The notes under the pieces were generated by a model. It saw nothing but the letters and a program-made list of their open reading frames with translations. It was not told where the DNA came from and searched no databases. From Gonatopus flavifemur (lineage: Eukaryota; Arthropoda; Insecta; Hymenoptera; Dryinidae), in the NCBI GenBank assembly GCA_018340375.1, contig JAFFJZ010000016.1:6331372-6395371 (forward strand): 64,000 bases of DNA, in the 5' to 3' direction. Numbering within the stretch: position 1 is the stretch's first letter; every line of letters starts with the position of its first letter. Both the position numbers and the translations under genes were made by a program. Of this stretch, positions 45,399-56,219 are shown in pieces.

Positions 45399-47602
45399 CC
45401 CTTGTAAAAATGAATCATATATGGGGCATATATGACCACACATGGTACATATATGATTTCACAGATTCATATATGACCCCTATATAATTCATATATGGGC
45501 CATATATGATTTCAGACATTCATATATGGGCCGTATACATTTCATATACGGCGTTATCTCCCCTATACAGGGTGATTCAAAATTCCCGCACTCTTTTTTG
45601 GGAGTAGATTCCTGATGAAATTCTAAAACGATTTATCCTTTTGCACAATGCTCTCCGACGCATAATTTCCGAGATATAATTAATTAAAGTTGACTAATTA
45701 TTAGTTGGATCCATCGGTCATTCAGGAGCGTCATAACAAAACAAGAGAGGAAGGTGCTTGCAGAGGGCGCTCATACGATCAGCTGATCGGTATAATCGAT
45801 ACGATTTACCAGCATACAAATTGGTAAATTTTCTATGTAGAACGATTGAATTCGTCGACACTGTGGAAAAATTGATTATTGTCATGGATTCTTATCACGA
45901 TATGCTGTAGGTGAAAGTTGTAATTCCAGTAATGATTTTTATTACGCAGACAAATGTAAAATAGTGTTATTTCGTAGGGATAGGGATTCAAGTGGGAGAA
46001 AAAAGTATAACTACTCGTTTTCAATCAGAATTTTCATGTAAAGAAGAAAACATGAGAATTTTCATTCATCCGATACCCAATTTGAACGGTTTGATTAGTA
46101 AGTTTAACACAAGAGATTGGATTTCGAATCCTGTATTCTGATTGGTCGAGAATCAATGTATGTTAGATCAATCCTCGGCCGTTTCAAATGATTCTTCTGA
46201 AGAATGTGTTTTCGACTTATCCTAACCACAACATTGAACAATGATGAATTTATTCGAATTAACCCTTTTTACATCATTCGATGATTATAAAGGGTTTATC
46301 GAACGTTAATAACTTACTTGAGATCACTCAAGATCATTCATGTTCAAATCAAAATCTAATTCAAATGTGTGCAAGTTCGAGCGCGTTTCTACGTTTAGAA
46401 AATGTATTCGTCCTGAAAAGGACGGATTTGGTTAATCTTCAAAGACAATTCTTTTTCCATTTGAAATAACAATATGCCCTTTGATGTCATACGTGCTTTA
46501 CATGAAACTGTTTCGAGCTGTCACCTGATTGGTTGATTCGTATCACGAATGGTTGATTCAAGCTAAACAAACCGTATGTGCTCACAATGTCAATCAAGTG
46601 CAATGATTGGGTCGTATACGATGTCACACCTTGTATTCTCGTCAAAATTGATGGATTCTGCAAGTTGAAGTAAGTTATTAACGTTCGATAAACCCTTTAT
46701 AATCATCGAATGATGTAAAAAGGGTGAATTCGAATAAATTCATCATTGTTCAATGTTGTGGTTGGGATAAGTTGAAAACACATTCTTCAGAAGAATCATT
46801 TGAAACGGCCGAGGATTGATCCAACATACATTGATTCTCGACCAATCAGAATACAGGATTCGGAATCCAATCTCTTGTGTTGAACTTACTAATCAAACCG
46901 TTCAAATTGGGTATCGGATGAATGAAAATTCTCATGTTTTCTTCTTTACATGAAAATTCTGATTGAAAACGAGTAGTTATACTTTTTTCTCCCACTTGAA
47001 TCCCTATCCCTACGAAATAACACTATTTTACATTTGTCTGCGTAATAAAAATCATTACTGGAATTACAACTTTCACCTACAGCATATCGTGATAAGAATT
47101 CATGACAATAATCAATTTTTCCACAGTATCGACGAATTCAATCGTTCTACATAGAAAATTCACCAATTTGTATGCTGGTACATCGTATCGATTATACCGA
47201 TCAGCTGATCGTATAAGCGCCCTCTGCAAGCACCTTCCTCTCTTGTTCTGTTATGACGCTCCTGAATCACCAATGGATCCACCTCATAATTAGTCAACTT
47301 TAATTGATTATATCTCGGAAATTATGCGTCGGAGAGCATTGTGCAAAAGGATAAATCGTTTTAGAATTCCATCAAGAATCTACTCCCAAAAAAGAGTGCG
47401 GGAATTTTGAATCACCCTGTGTATGGGTCATGTTTGGTCCTTATATGGATTGAACAATTGTATATGAATTTTATATGGTCATATATGCCACATATATGAA
47501 TTACATATGATTTATATATGACTATATATGATTCGTACCAAGTCCATATATGAATCAAATACAGTTTATATATGGGCCATATATGAATCATTCTCACAAG
47601 GG
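45399..47602. repeat. TATATG-rich palindromic repeat, split by a fold-back element
   Basis: 45399-45567 and 47420-47602 are filled with variants of catatatgggccatatatg. The outer ends are inverted (cccttgtaaaaatgaatcat and its complement at 47583-47602), so together they form one MITE-like palindrome of about 350 bp interrupted by the 1.85-kb fold-back element. It starts about 105 bp upstream of the receptor exon. Confidence 0.75.
45568..47419. mobile_element. Fold-back element with 0.75-kb arms
   Basis: Arms at about 45568-46312 and 46676-47419 are near-identical inverted copies around a 360-bp centre. Ends are cagggtgattcaaaattccc and its complement. TA precedes the left end and a TG-altered TA follows the right. 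Both arms contain the same short frame (MKTSSYTFFSH) differing by one residue, which only reflects their identity. There is no transposase, so the element is non-autonomous, with Tc1/mariner-like ends. Confidence 0.85.
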
Positions 47603-47609
47603 AGACTGC

Positions 47610-49884
47610 AGAATTTCGATCGATTGAGCGTTGCAAATTTTTCGTTGTGATGCCATGAATTTAAGAGGGAAGAAATTAGATTTATTTCCGTTCCTTTTAT
47701 ATAATCTCCCTGTAGCATGCTTGTTGCATTCTCACACATTTTTCCTCTTCCTTTGAATATATTTACACATTCCTATTTCTATTCTGCTGGTGTCAAACAT
47801 GCATAGGAATATTCTTACTGCAAATGTAACAATAATTAATAAATATAATTGATATAATTTTATTATCCCAATCAATATCATCAATTGAATGAAAACTTTG
47901 GGAGAGAAAAACATATATATGGGCATGGACATTACTTTTGAACACAATGAGCGCACTTAGATCACCGATTTCACTCGCTTCGATTTGTAATATGAAAGTA
48001 CGTCATAAAAGCCGGCTGTATATCAATTTTCAGCTGGAAATATTCAAAATTGCGGATGTGGTAACCCGAGCAGCAACAGGACTTCAGAGTATATACGAAG
48101 TGGATACGTTCGTAGAGTCTACGAATCGGGTACGAAAAACATATAATGAACGTTCATAGGATATTTGACAGACTGTTTCAAATATCTGCAGAACCTACAT
48201 AGTATATTCGAAATTTACGATATTCATCCCGTCGACGTTCGACTGACGTGCCGTCGTCGTTCGTTGCGTTCAATGAATCCCAATGAAAAACCCAAGAAGA
48301 GAGAAAATATAACGGCGAGCACATGAAAATGCCATCAATATCTACAGTAGAAATCTATAAACCTATTCTCAACAGAAATTTCATGACATTTGAAATTTCG
48401 ATGCAATGAAACAGGATATGCCTTATCTGAAAAAAAGACGTGGAATCAATATGAGCTGCCAAGTACATTTGGTTATCCAAATGGTATGTAAACGATTTTT
48501 TGAATATGATAACTTCAATTTTCTCAATTCTGTTCGAAGTGATTTATGATCTTTGAAAAACATCATTGTATTGAAAATGAATACAAAGTAGACTAGGAGG
48601 AAAATCAGGTTTAATCATTTGGCAGGCTAGAAACAACTCTGACTCATTTTGAACCAAACGAGTTGGTCATATCTGAACAGTTTCAAAATTCATGTCCAAA
48701 CGACAAACTTGACGTGGTTAGGAGAAAATTTTGAGCTGAATCTAGAAACGGAATTATGAAGTATACCCAGATAGCGCAAATCATCATCCATATTCAATAT
48801 ATCTCCAATGAATTCAAAGAATGAACACATTTTGAACCTTCAGAAAATTATTTCCAAACTTGCAATATAAATTCTTCCTGAACACTGAGGTGTTGATGGA
48901 GAATTCAATTTGAATTGAAATTATTTTTAATGAATTCTTTTCTTACTTTCAAACTGGAGCTCTTCATTAAGACTCTGGCTTCATTGAGACTATGGGGTAG
49001 AGTGAAAATAGAAATATAATTGTGACGTTTCGTTTCAAAGACCCTAAGGCGTTGATATATGATGATATCGTAAATCGAAGAATTTATCCTCAACTTATGC
49101 CTCTCGCTCGTCGGAAGACCAAGGTTCGGATTTTCTAGGTTGAGGAACGCGGGTCACAGATTATTAGGATTGAAAATAACGAGACGAGCTTTAAATTTTT
49201 AACAAAGTAAATCGACATTTATTAAATTACTCTTCAATACACATGTTTAAACTGGTCAGTTCGTGGATAAACAAAATTAAATTCAAATAAAAAAAAAAAT
49301 ACGACAATATCATATGGACTATTTAACTCTAGGAATATTTACAGTCTAAGGACCCTAAGTCGACTATTCCTAACGTGTGCACACGTGTTTTGCGCGGAGA
49401 CGTTAAAAGGTTTGAAAATTTGACTGGATCTAACGGGAACAAGGCGTATATTGTAGTACGCGGTGACTATTGATGATATGACAAGGCGCGGTTCCAACGG
49501 AATAATGCGCACGGTGATTGTAACCGACCGATTACTCGCGGACCAATCGCGTGACTCAACAAGGTTGTTTTATTAACGAACTAGATTTTCGCAAGTGACA
49601 AGGCGAACGTGCGTCTCGGAAGGAGACCAATCACGTCGCAGATCTGGAGATCTTTGGATTCTGGTTGGCTACCGAGTGCCCTGATGGATTCTGAATGAAT
49701 CTATCCAAGATCTGACGTAAAAATCAACTTTAGCCTTCATGAAGGCTGTTCTGAGGTATACTTTAGCCGTGAGTGGGTGGCTACTAACTAACCCCATGGG
49801 CTGGATTTTGCCCCTAATGACGTGGGAGTATTATTACCATCCCCGTCATGTAGTGCCCTAACCAGCGTCTACTCTTGAGCAGCG
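47610..49884. other. Unassigned stretch
   Basis: No convincing coding region. 49110-49880 is CpG-richer than its surroundings and could belong to an LTR or a promoter region, but no paired repeat was found. The motif cccgagcagca...tatacgaa at 48066 resembles the start of the palindrome at 51096. Confidence 0.35.
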
Positions 49885-50047
49885 CAGTGATGCCAGGAAA
49901 AACGGTGCGGACCGAAAAATCAGCCCCTCCATTGTTCACACAATGACATCTTCGTATACGTGTGACTCACATGTATGCGAAAGTTTCATCGTGTGCACGG
50001 TAGAGGGGCTGATTTTTCGGTCCACCCCGTCTTTCCTGGCATCACTG
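49885..50047. mobile_element. 163-bp MITE
   Basis: Ends cagtgatgccagg and cctggcatcactg are perfect inverted repeats, and pairing continues to about 43 bp (gaccgaaaaatcagcccctc). The flanks gagcagcg and aggcagcg agree at six of eight positions, a possible decayed 8-bp target duplication. Confidence 0.85.
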
Positions 50048-50498
50048 AGGCAGCGGTTTCTTTCCAGCTGACCACCCCCGGCCCTAAATCAAGCCTAGCT
50101 AACGTTGGATGCAAGCACCCAACGGACTCAGCTATCTCTGTGATCTCTACTGCGGTATCAGCTTCGATCTGGATAGTGAAGTGAAGAATACCTCTCGGGT
50201 ACCTCCTTTTATTCCCGGCTTGAATGATCTTCAAGTCACGGGCGACTCCAACACCTATCGGTTGCCGCGCAAACCAGGGTCGATCTCGATACTATCGATC
50301 GTCTCGCTTGAGGATCGAATTGAACACACCCTGCACATGCGCGGTCGGTAACTGGGAAATTCAATATGGATGACCAGGTTTGTTTACAACCTGTCATGTG
50401 AGGTGAGTTTACACCAAACTAGTGGTGAGAAGTGTTCTCAAGAGCCGAAATTACCCGGAAACTTCCCTCGCGACCATCTGGATTATATCTCTATTCAG

Positions 50499-50586
50499 GT
50501 AACGTATAGTTTTCGTATTCAATACGTAATCACATTTCTCTACTTATTTTGATAACCTTATTTTCTGATAATCTTTCTATTTACAG
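50499..50586 (+). other. Candidate intron 1 (88 bp)
   Basis: Donor CAG|gtaacg and acceptor atttacag|GTG. Confidence 0.5.
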
Positions 50587-50608
50587 GTGACTTTTGGGCC
50601 TTCGCGTA

Positions 50609-50670
50609 GTAAGTAACGTATCGTTCTTTTCACCCTTCAATGTCTTTTACTAATTCGCTTTATTTTTCAG
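50609..50670 (+). other. Candidate intron 2 (62 bp)
   Basis: Donor gtaagt (consensus) and acceptor tatttttcag, with tactaat as branch-like site. Confidence 0.6.
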
Positions 50671-50721
50671 ATTAAATTTCCCTCGGGTCACCAGCTCTGG
50701 ATTAAGTGGTGATTACAAAAG

Positions 50722-50793
50722 GTATGCCACCTATCTCTCTAATCAATGTTTTAATTATTGAATTATATTCTTCTAATCGTTAATTCTTGACAG
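50722..50793 (+). other. Candidate intron 3 (72 bp)
   Basis: Donor AAG|gtatgc and acceptor ttcttgacag, with ttctaatc as branch-like site. Confidence 0.55.
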
Positions 50794-50861
50794 GTTTTTA
50801 CTCTCCATGGATGGTGAGACGAGGGAGTGGGATTGCACCTCAACACAGTAATAATGTTACG

Positions 50862-50929
50862 GTAAGGCTGTATCGTCTCCATACTAAGTCTATAAAGTTC
50901 GTTACATTAATGATGTCTATTTGTTGCAG
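50862..50929 (+). other. Candidate intron 4 (68 bp)
   Basis: Donor ACG|gtaagg and acceptor atttgttgcag. Confidence 0.5.
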
Positions 50930-51095
50930 GTTCTGGATTCAATGACGAGTTCGTCACAACACATAAACTTTGACGGGCTCGTCACATAATTCAGCTTGAG
51001 GGATGACGAGAGTAGTCAAACTTTTGAAGAGATCATTGTCGAATCAATCGCATTTTCAGTCCTTCCAGTCAGACGGCTATTTCTATCAGGTCGTA

Positions 51096-51214
51096 CCCGA
51101 GTAGCATCAGAATGTTGTATATACGAGTATACTACGCACGTTCATAGTATATCCAAATGTACTATGAACGTTCATAGTACATATACAACGTTCGAATGCT
51201 ACTTGGGTAGTTAT
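51096..51214. repeat. Palindromic MITE-like repeat
   Basis: tacccgagtagcat at the left is inverted at the right as atgctacttgggta. Inner strings with actatgaacgttcatagt also pair. A diverged relative lies near 48066-48160. Confidence 0.75.
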
Positions 51215-51268
51215 GCGATATGCATCATGATCTTGATGATAATCTAATTCATAACGTATATATCCATA

Positions 51269-51345
51269 TAGGATGCTTCCGATTGCAGGCATTGATAGCC
51301 CCTGGGGCTTCGAGAATGCATTCCCATTGGCTAATTCATGCACAG
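51269..51345. mobile_element. Partial relative of the 92-bp MITE
   Basis: Begins with the same GGATGCTTCCGATTGCAG end as the MITE at 20330-20421 (read on its other strand) and shares cattcccattggct, but the second end is missing. Confidence 0.75.
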
Positions 51346-51349
51346 AGGA

Positions 51350-52067
51350 AATATTTCATCGAAAATTACTGTATTGTCATACGATCGAGGCACCATGTCG
51401 ATATTATCAGGAACATTAATATGTTTCCTCGTATGTGTCAAACAGTTCACAGTCATTTTTCATTACCTCAATTGTACAAATTCATGGAACGCAAATATTA
51501 GGATGCAGTACTTTTGGAACTACGTTTAAGCTGTTGTATTTTTTTACTGAATAACTCAATCAAAAATCAGAACATTTCATTGATGCGTAGAACTTCGTCC
51601 AATTTGGATAGAAATTTAGAATGCAACACTGTAATTTTTCATCGAATCGGACTAAAAAAAATATTAGTGGAAGGTTAAGAAAAAGATTCGGCCAATTATT
51701 CTTAATCATTACTGTGTCCACAGTGAATTTGAAGATCTCATTCAATCTTCTCAATACTCTTTACATTAACAAATCATTATTATCTTGAGTATACGGCTGA
51801 ATGAGCGAATTACACTTGACCTCTAAGAAATTTATAGGAGGGAGAGAAACAAAAACAAGCTTCTCATAATATACCGACAGATGGCGTAGCAATTGTATCA
51901 GCATGATTGGAGTCTAACTCAGTCTTGTCAAAAGGTACATATTCATGGTATCGCTAGTCGCCAGTTTTCAGCGATAAATGACGTCACATGTCACTGGTGT
52001 CGTTATTGTTATTATGCAGCGTCATATAAATCAAGAAATATTACGAAAAAGGTTATTAGCAGCAGTG
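51350..52067. other. Unassigned stretch
   Basis: AT-rich; no gene or repeat pair seen. Confidence 0.35.
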
Positions 52068-52069
52068 TA

Positions 52070-53386
52070 TACGAGGTGTGTTCGAAAAGTAAGGTGACTT
52101 TGTATTTTTAAGAAAAAATATTTATTTATTTATCAATATTTATGTTGTCCCCTTCAAAGTAATCCCCCTCAGATACAATACACTTATGCCAACGATTTTT
52201 CCAATCCTCAAAGCACTTCTCATAAGCACTTTTCGGTATAGCCTTGAGCTCTTCCAGCGATGCAGTCTTTATCTCTTCAATCGTTGCAAATCTCCGTCCT
52301 TTCATAGGTCTCTTTAGTTTTGGGAACAAGAAAAAGTCACATGGGGCCAAATCCGGTGAATATGGTGGCTGAGGCATGATTGTGGTGTTGTTTTTGGCCA
52401 AAAAATCTCTCACAAGCAAAGATGAGTGAGCAGGGGCATTATCGTGATGCAAAAGCCATGAATTATTTTTCCACAATTCTGGACGTTTTCTTCGTATTGC
52501 TTCTCGCAAACGGCGCATAACTTCAAGATAATACTGTTTATTGACCGTACGACCATATGGTAAGAACTCCTGATGCACCACGCCATGGTAATCGAAGAAA
52601 ACAGTGAGCAAAACTTTGATATTTGATCGAACTTGGCGTGCTTTTTTCGGTCTTGGCTCATCTGGGGTCTTCCATTGGGACGATTGGACTTTGGTTTCGA
52701 CATCATAACCATATACCCATGATTCGTCACCAGTTATGACCCTTTTGAGTAAATCTGGGTCGTCATGACGTCATTCAACAGTTCTTGAGCGATGCTCATG
52801 CGACGGTTCTTTTGGTCAAAATTGAGCAATTTCGGAACAAACTTCGCTGACACACGTCTCATGCCCAAAACGTTAGAAAAAATTCCATGGCACGAGCCAA
52901 GCGATAAACCAACATCCTCAGCAACTTCTCTGATAGTGATTCGACGATTTTCCAAAACAATTTTCTTCACTGCTTGAACGTTTTCATCAGTTGTTGACGT
53001 GCTTGGGCGTCCAGAGCGAGGCTCGTCATTGGCATCTTCCCGGCCATCTTGGAAGAGTTTGTACCACTTGTAAACATTTTTTTTACTCAGAACAGTTTCA
53101 CCGTATGCTACTGTCAACATTTTAAGTGTTTCGGAGCACTTTATTTCATTTTTTACACAAAATTTGATGCAAATCCTTTGATCCATATTTTTCGATAGCA
53201 GGAAATCGCAAAACACTTATAACCTTTACGCCTCTCACAACGAAACAAAAAATGCTATACACTTGAAACTTGGTACAGATGTTCGGGAAGAGTGTGCCAA
53301 CATAACAAAACAAAAAAATCGATAATCGAAAGTACGTTGCCCGCGAAATTTGAAAAGTCACCTTAGTTTTTGAACACACCTCGTAT
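52070..53386 (-). mobile_element. Mariner element (second)
   Basis: Ends tacgaggtgtgttcgaaaag and the complement of tacgaggtgtgttcaaaaa-type sequence are inverted, with TA on both sides (52068-52069, 53387-53388). Length 1.3 kb is standard. Confidence 0.92.
52126..53186 (-). pseudogene. Mariner transposase (second), frameshifted
   Basis: Frame 1 (from the Met at 53186, MDQRICIKFCVKN) holds the paired helix-turn-helix (KMLTVAYGETVLSKKNVYKW, then RITIREVAEDVGLSLGSCHG). The region of the first Asp (near 52730) is split by a frame change. Frame 3 (52126-52611) holds the second Asp in LLHHDNAPAHSSLLV and the third in PPYSPDLAPCDFFL, the DD34D spacing. The C-terminus is intact to the stop. It differs clearly in sequence from the mariner at 39288. 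Confidence 0.92.
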
Positions 53387-53559
53387 ATGGCGCATTCCGC
53401 GTCAACTGGGCCAAACGTGCCTCCAAAATTTGGCTGGACCGATTTTGATGTGAATGGGATCGAAATGTTCGTTGATGAATAGGGTTTCGAGAAATACATG
53501 GTCTTTGAGGGGGTCAGATGTGAGGGGGTTGGTTCCAACCCTTAAGAGTACAGAAAATG

Positions 53560-54205
53560 CAATTCCTCTGCAAAGAAAAAGATCCCTGCTCCCTTCTACA
53601 TAGACCACTGATTCGCAAATCATTGGAAAGAGTCTTTGGCATCTCAGGAACACTCTCAAAAATTTTCAACCACCTAGCTCCGCTCGTACCCATCCCCACA
53701 GCAACCCTTACGGGAGGGGACGTTCTCCATCCATCCTATGAACGGCAAATCTCCCTCCTGTATGGGCTATTGATTTGAAAATTATTGGAGGGAGTCTCTG
53801 GCATCTGAGGAACATTCTCAAGAATTTTCAACCACCTAGCTCCGCTCTTACCCACCCCCACAGCAATCCTTACGGGATGGGACGTTCTCCATTCATCCTA
53901 TGAACAGCGAATCTTCCTACTGAATAGACTTTTGATTTGCGAAATCCCTAAATAGGGTCTCTGGCATCTCGGGAACATCCTCATGAATTTTCAACCCCCA
54001 CTCTCACCCACCCCCTCAACAACCCTCACGAGATGAGACATTTTCCATCCATTCTATGAACAGCAAGTCTCCTCTCTGCATAGACTATCAATTTGAGAAT
54101 CATTGGAGAGAGTCTCTGGTATCCCAGGAACACCCTCAATAATTTTCAATCCCATAGCGTCGTTCTAACCCCTTCCACCCAGCATCCCTCACGTGATTAA
54201 ACGTC
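53560..54205. repeat. Tandem repeat, unit about 160 bp
   Basis: Units start near 53648, 53810, 53973 and 54128 with variants of gaacactctcaaaaattttcaaccacctag. The last unit runs into the left TIR of the copy 4 element. Confidence 0.8.
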
Positions 54206-54207
54206 CT

Positions 54208-54466
54208 CCATCCATTCCATCAACAGAAAATCCTTGGAAATCAGTACAGGAACCTTCTGGGATACCAGAAGAAATCTCAGAAGAATCTCACCCCCTAATT
54301 CCATGAAATCTACCCCTCCATCATCTCCTATGGGAAGAGGGTATTCGTTCCCACCCTGTGGGCTATATTTATACGGAGATCCGATTACAGTGCTTCTGGG
54401 ATACCAGAAGGACTCTAAGGAACTCCCAACCCCCAACTGCACACAAACTCACCCTCCCATCTTCCC
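54208..54466 (+). repeat. Left TIR of the copy 4 element
   Basis: Pairs with 58270-58525. Shared motifs include aaatccttggaaatca, ctacccctccatcatc and tatatttatacg. Confidence 0.8.
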
Positions 54467-54953
54467 TCATGCGCTAACTAAACTTTTCCCCATGTCATCA
54501 ACTCAATAATGATATTCCTGATGAATAATTGAGAAATCAAGGAAACCTTCTATACGGACCTCATCCCGATAAACATCGAAAACTATGTTATTGAGGATAT
54601 GAATGCTTTGAAGAATGAAGTGTCCGAAATTTATGTACTCCCCTATAAGAAATTTATTCCATCCGAATGATTTTTCCATTGACCCGATAGTTAGAAATTG
54701 TCTTGAACAAATGAATAAGTTTAATAATTGAATCTTATATAGAAAAAAATATTTGATGAGGGATCTTGTAAAATTTCTATGATATTTGGATTTTTCGAAC
54801 CAAATCACATGAACTCATTCCAAGATATGCATTTTTTAGAATTAATCTCTCATTCATTCAAATATAGTGATTATATTTCAATGAACGATTGAGGAATTGG
54901 AGAAATCTTGTATACAGAACTTATCCTGAAGAGATAACGAGACGTGCCAATTA

Positions 54954-55277
54954 GGGGATACCAGCGTACCATCCAAGTGAACATCTTGTTGGTCAGATTC
55001 CTCCGCACTGAATTTATGAAATAGACTGAAATTTTCAGGGGATAATTTGTGATGCTTTAACAATTGCGGGACAGATCCCGAGTTTCGAATTTAAAAAAAA
55101 CCCTCCTTTCTCAGTTGGTAAATAAACATTTCTCTTCCAAATTCGAAATTCGAGCTCTGTACCGCAATTAGTAAAGTATCAAAGATCATTCCCTGAAAGT
55201 TTCAGACTATCTTATGGATTCAGTGCGAAGAAATCTTGTCGATAAAATCTTCACTCGGATGGTACGCTGGTATCCCC
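54954..55277. mobile_element. Harbinger-like palindromic MITE
   Basis: Ends ggggataccagcgtaccatc and gatggtacgctggtatcccc are perfect over 20 bases. Pairing continues to about 140 bp per arm. TTA lies on both sides (54951-54953, 55278-55280), the 3-bp duplication expected for PIF/Harbinger elements. Confidence 0.85.
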
Positions 55278-55579
55278 TTAAGACAATTTTCCTCTCAAAT
55301 CAATAGTTTGTCCATTAAAACGTTACAAACCATTTAATTGGTGATTTAAAAGAAATGAATAACGAATCTCGCAAAAATCCTCCAATATTCGAGTTCCCCG
55401 ACCAGAAAAATATCAACCCAGGTTGAAAAATCGAGTGAATGTAATCTTTCCTACGGTCTCTGATATTCAAACGACGTAAAATGTGATAAATTTCAGTTGC
55501 GCGTTGATAGATAAATCGCTGTATTTTGCGAACTAATAGTGCAATCGATTCGAAATTCCCCAAAAAGTTTGTTCACAGA

Positions 55580-56010
55580 CTAACGAACAACTTCGTCACT
55601 GGGAGTTCTTTGTAGCTCAAACTTCTCCCACCACTTCTTCGATGCAAAGCATGAAAGAAGTGATTTTTACTTCGAATTGAAAATTTACTTCTTACAAACT
55701 GTCACGATATTATCCTCTTTGCGGAAGTCTTACGACTCAGAATCCGTGGGATTTATCTCGATAGGTCAAAAAATGACTGAGTTAGAAAGAGCTAACGTTG
55801 AAAAAAATTGATTTCTGGAGAGGAATAATTTTCACCTTTTATCGTTTTACTCAAAAACTATTAATTACAGGAAAAAATCGTGGTAAGAGACTCAGATTGA
55901 TTTTTTGAGCCCTATTACCCAGTATTTTCTGAATTTTGAAATTCCAACTTTTTATTTTGGCGTGTGATGTCACGGCTTGGGCAACAGTTTTCTGTTTTCG
56001 AGCGTACACC
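55580..56010 (+). repeat. Dispersed repeat shared with 34300-34860
   Basis: Same orientation and order of motifs as the flank of the right gypsy copy, with moderate divergence. It ends about 200 bp before copy 4. Confidence 0.7.
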
Positions 56011-56219
56011 CCCTTATTGCATCCGGCCCCTCAATTCTTGTTCGTTACTACGGTCAATCTTCACGCAGCGAGTTATCCCTTCCGACCAATTCATAACTAT
56101 CCAGACGCAGTCTAGCTATTTATGTTGTTAATCAGCTCTTTTCAGCACTGAACTTGACACTTGTGGGATTAGATCATATCATTTTGCTATTTTGTTCTGC
56201 CGTCAATATTATCGAAAAA

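Larger units (their letters stand above)
50370..51000 (+). other. Probable spliced transcript with four small introns
   Basis: Four gt-ag introns of 62-88 bp can be read in a row: 50499-50586, 50609-50670, 50722-50793 and 50862-50929. Each has a pyrimidine-rich end. The second and third have a ctaat branch-like motif about 20 bases before the AG. Exons between are 22, 51 and 68 bp. The first exon reads MTRFVYNLSCEVSLHQ from 50370, but the joined frame stops soon after exon 2. Another short frame crosses intron 4. No known protein is recognised. It may be a non-coding RNA or the leader of a gene off the window. Confidence 0.5.

Noticed and set aside
45833..47154. Two almost identical 63-residue frames in opposite orientation
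   Set aside because: They lie in the arms of the fold-back element and are identical only because the arms are. No protein features were seen.
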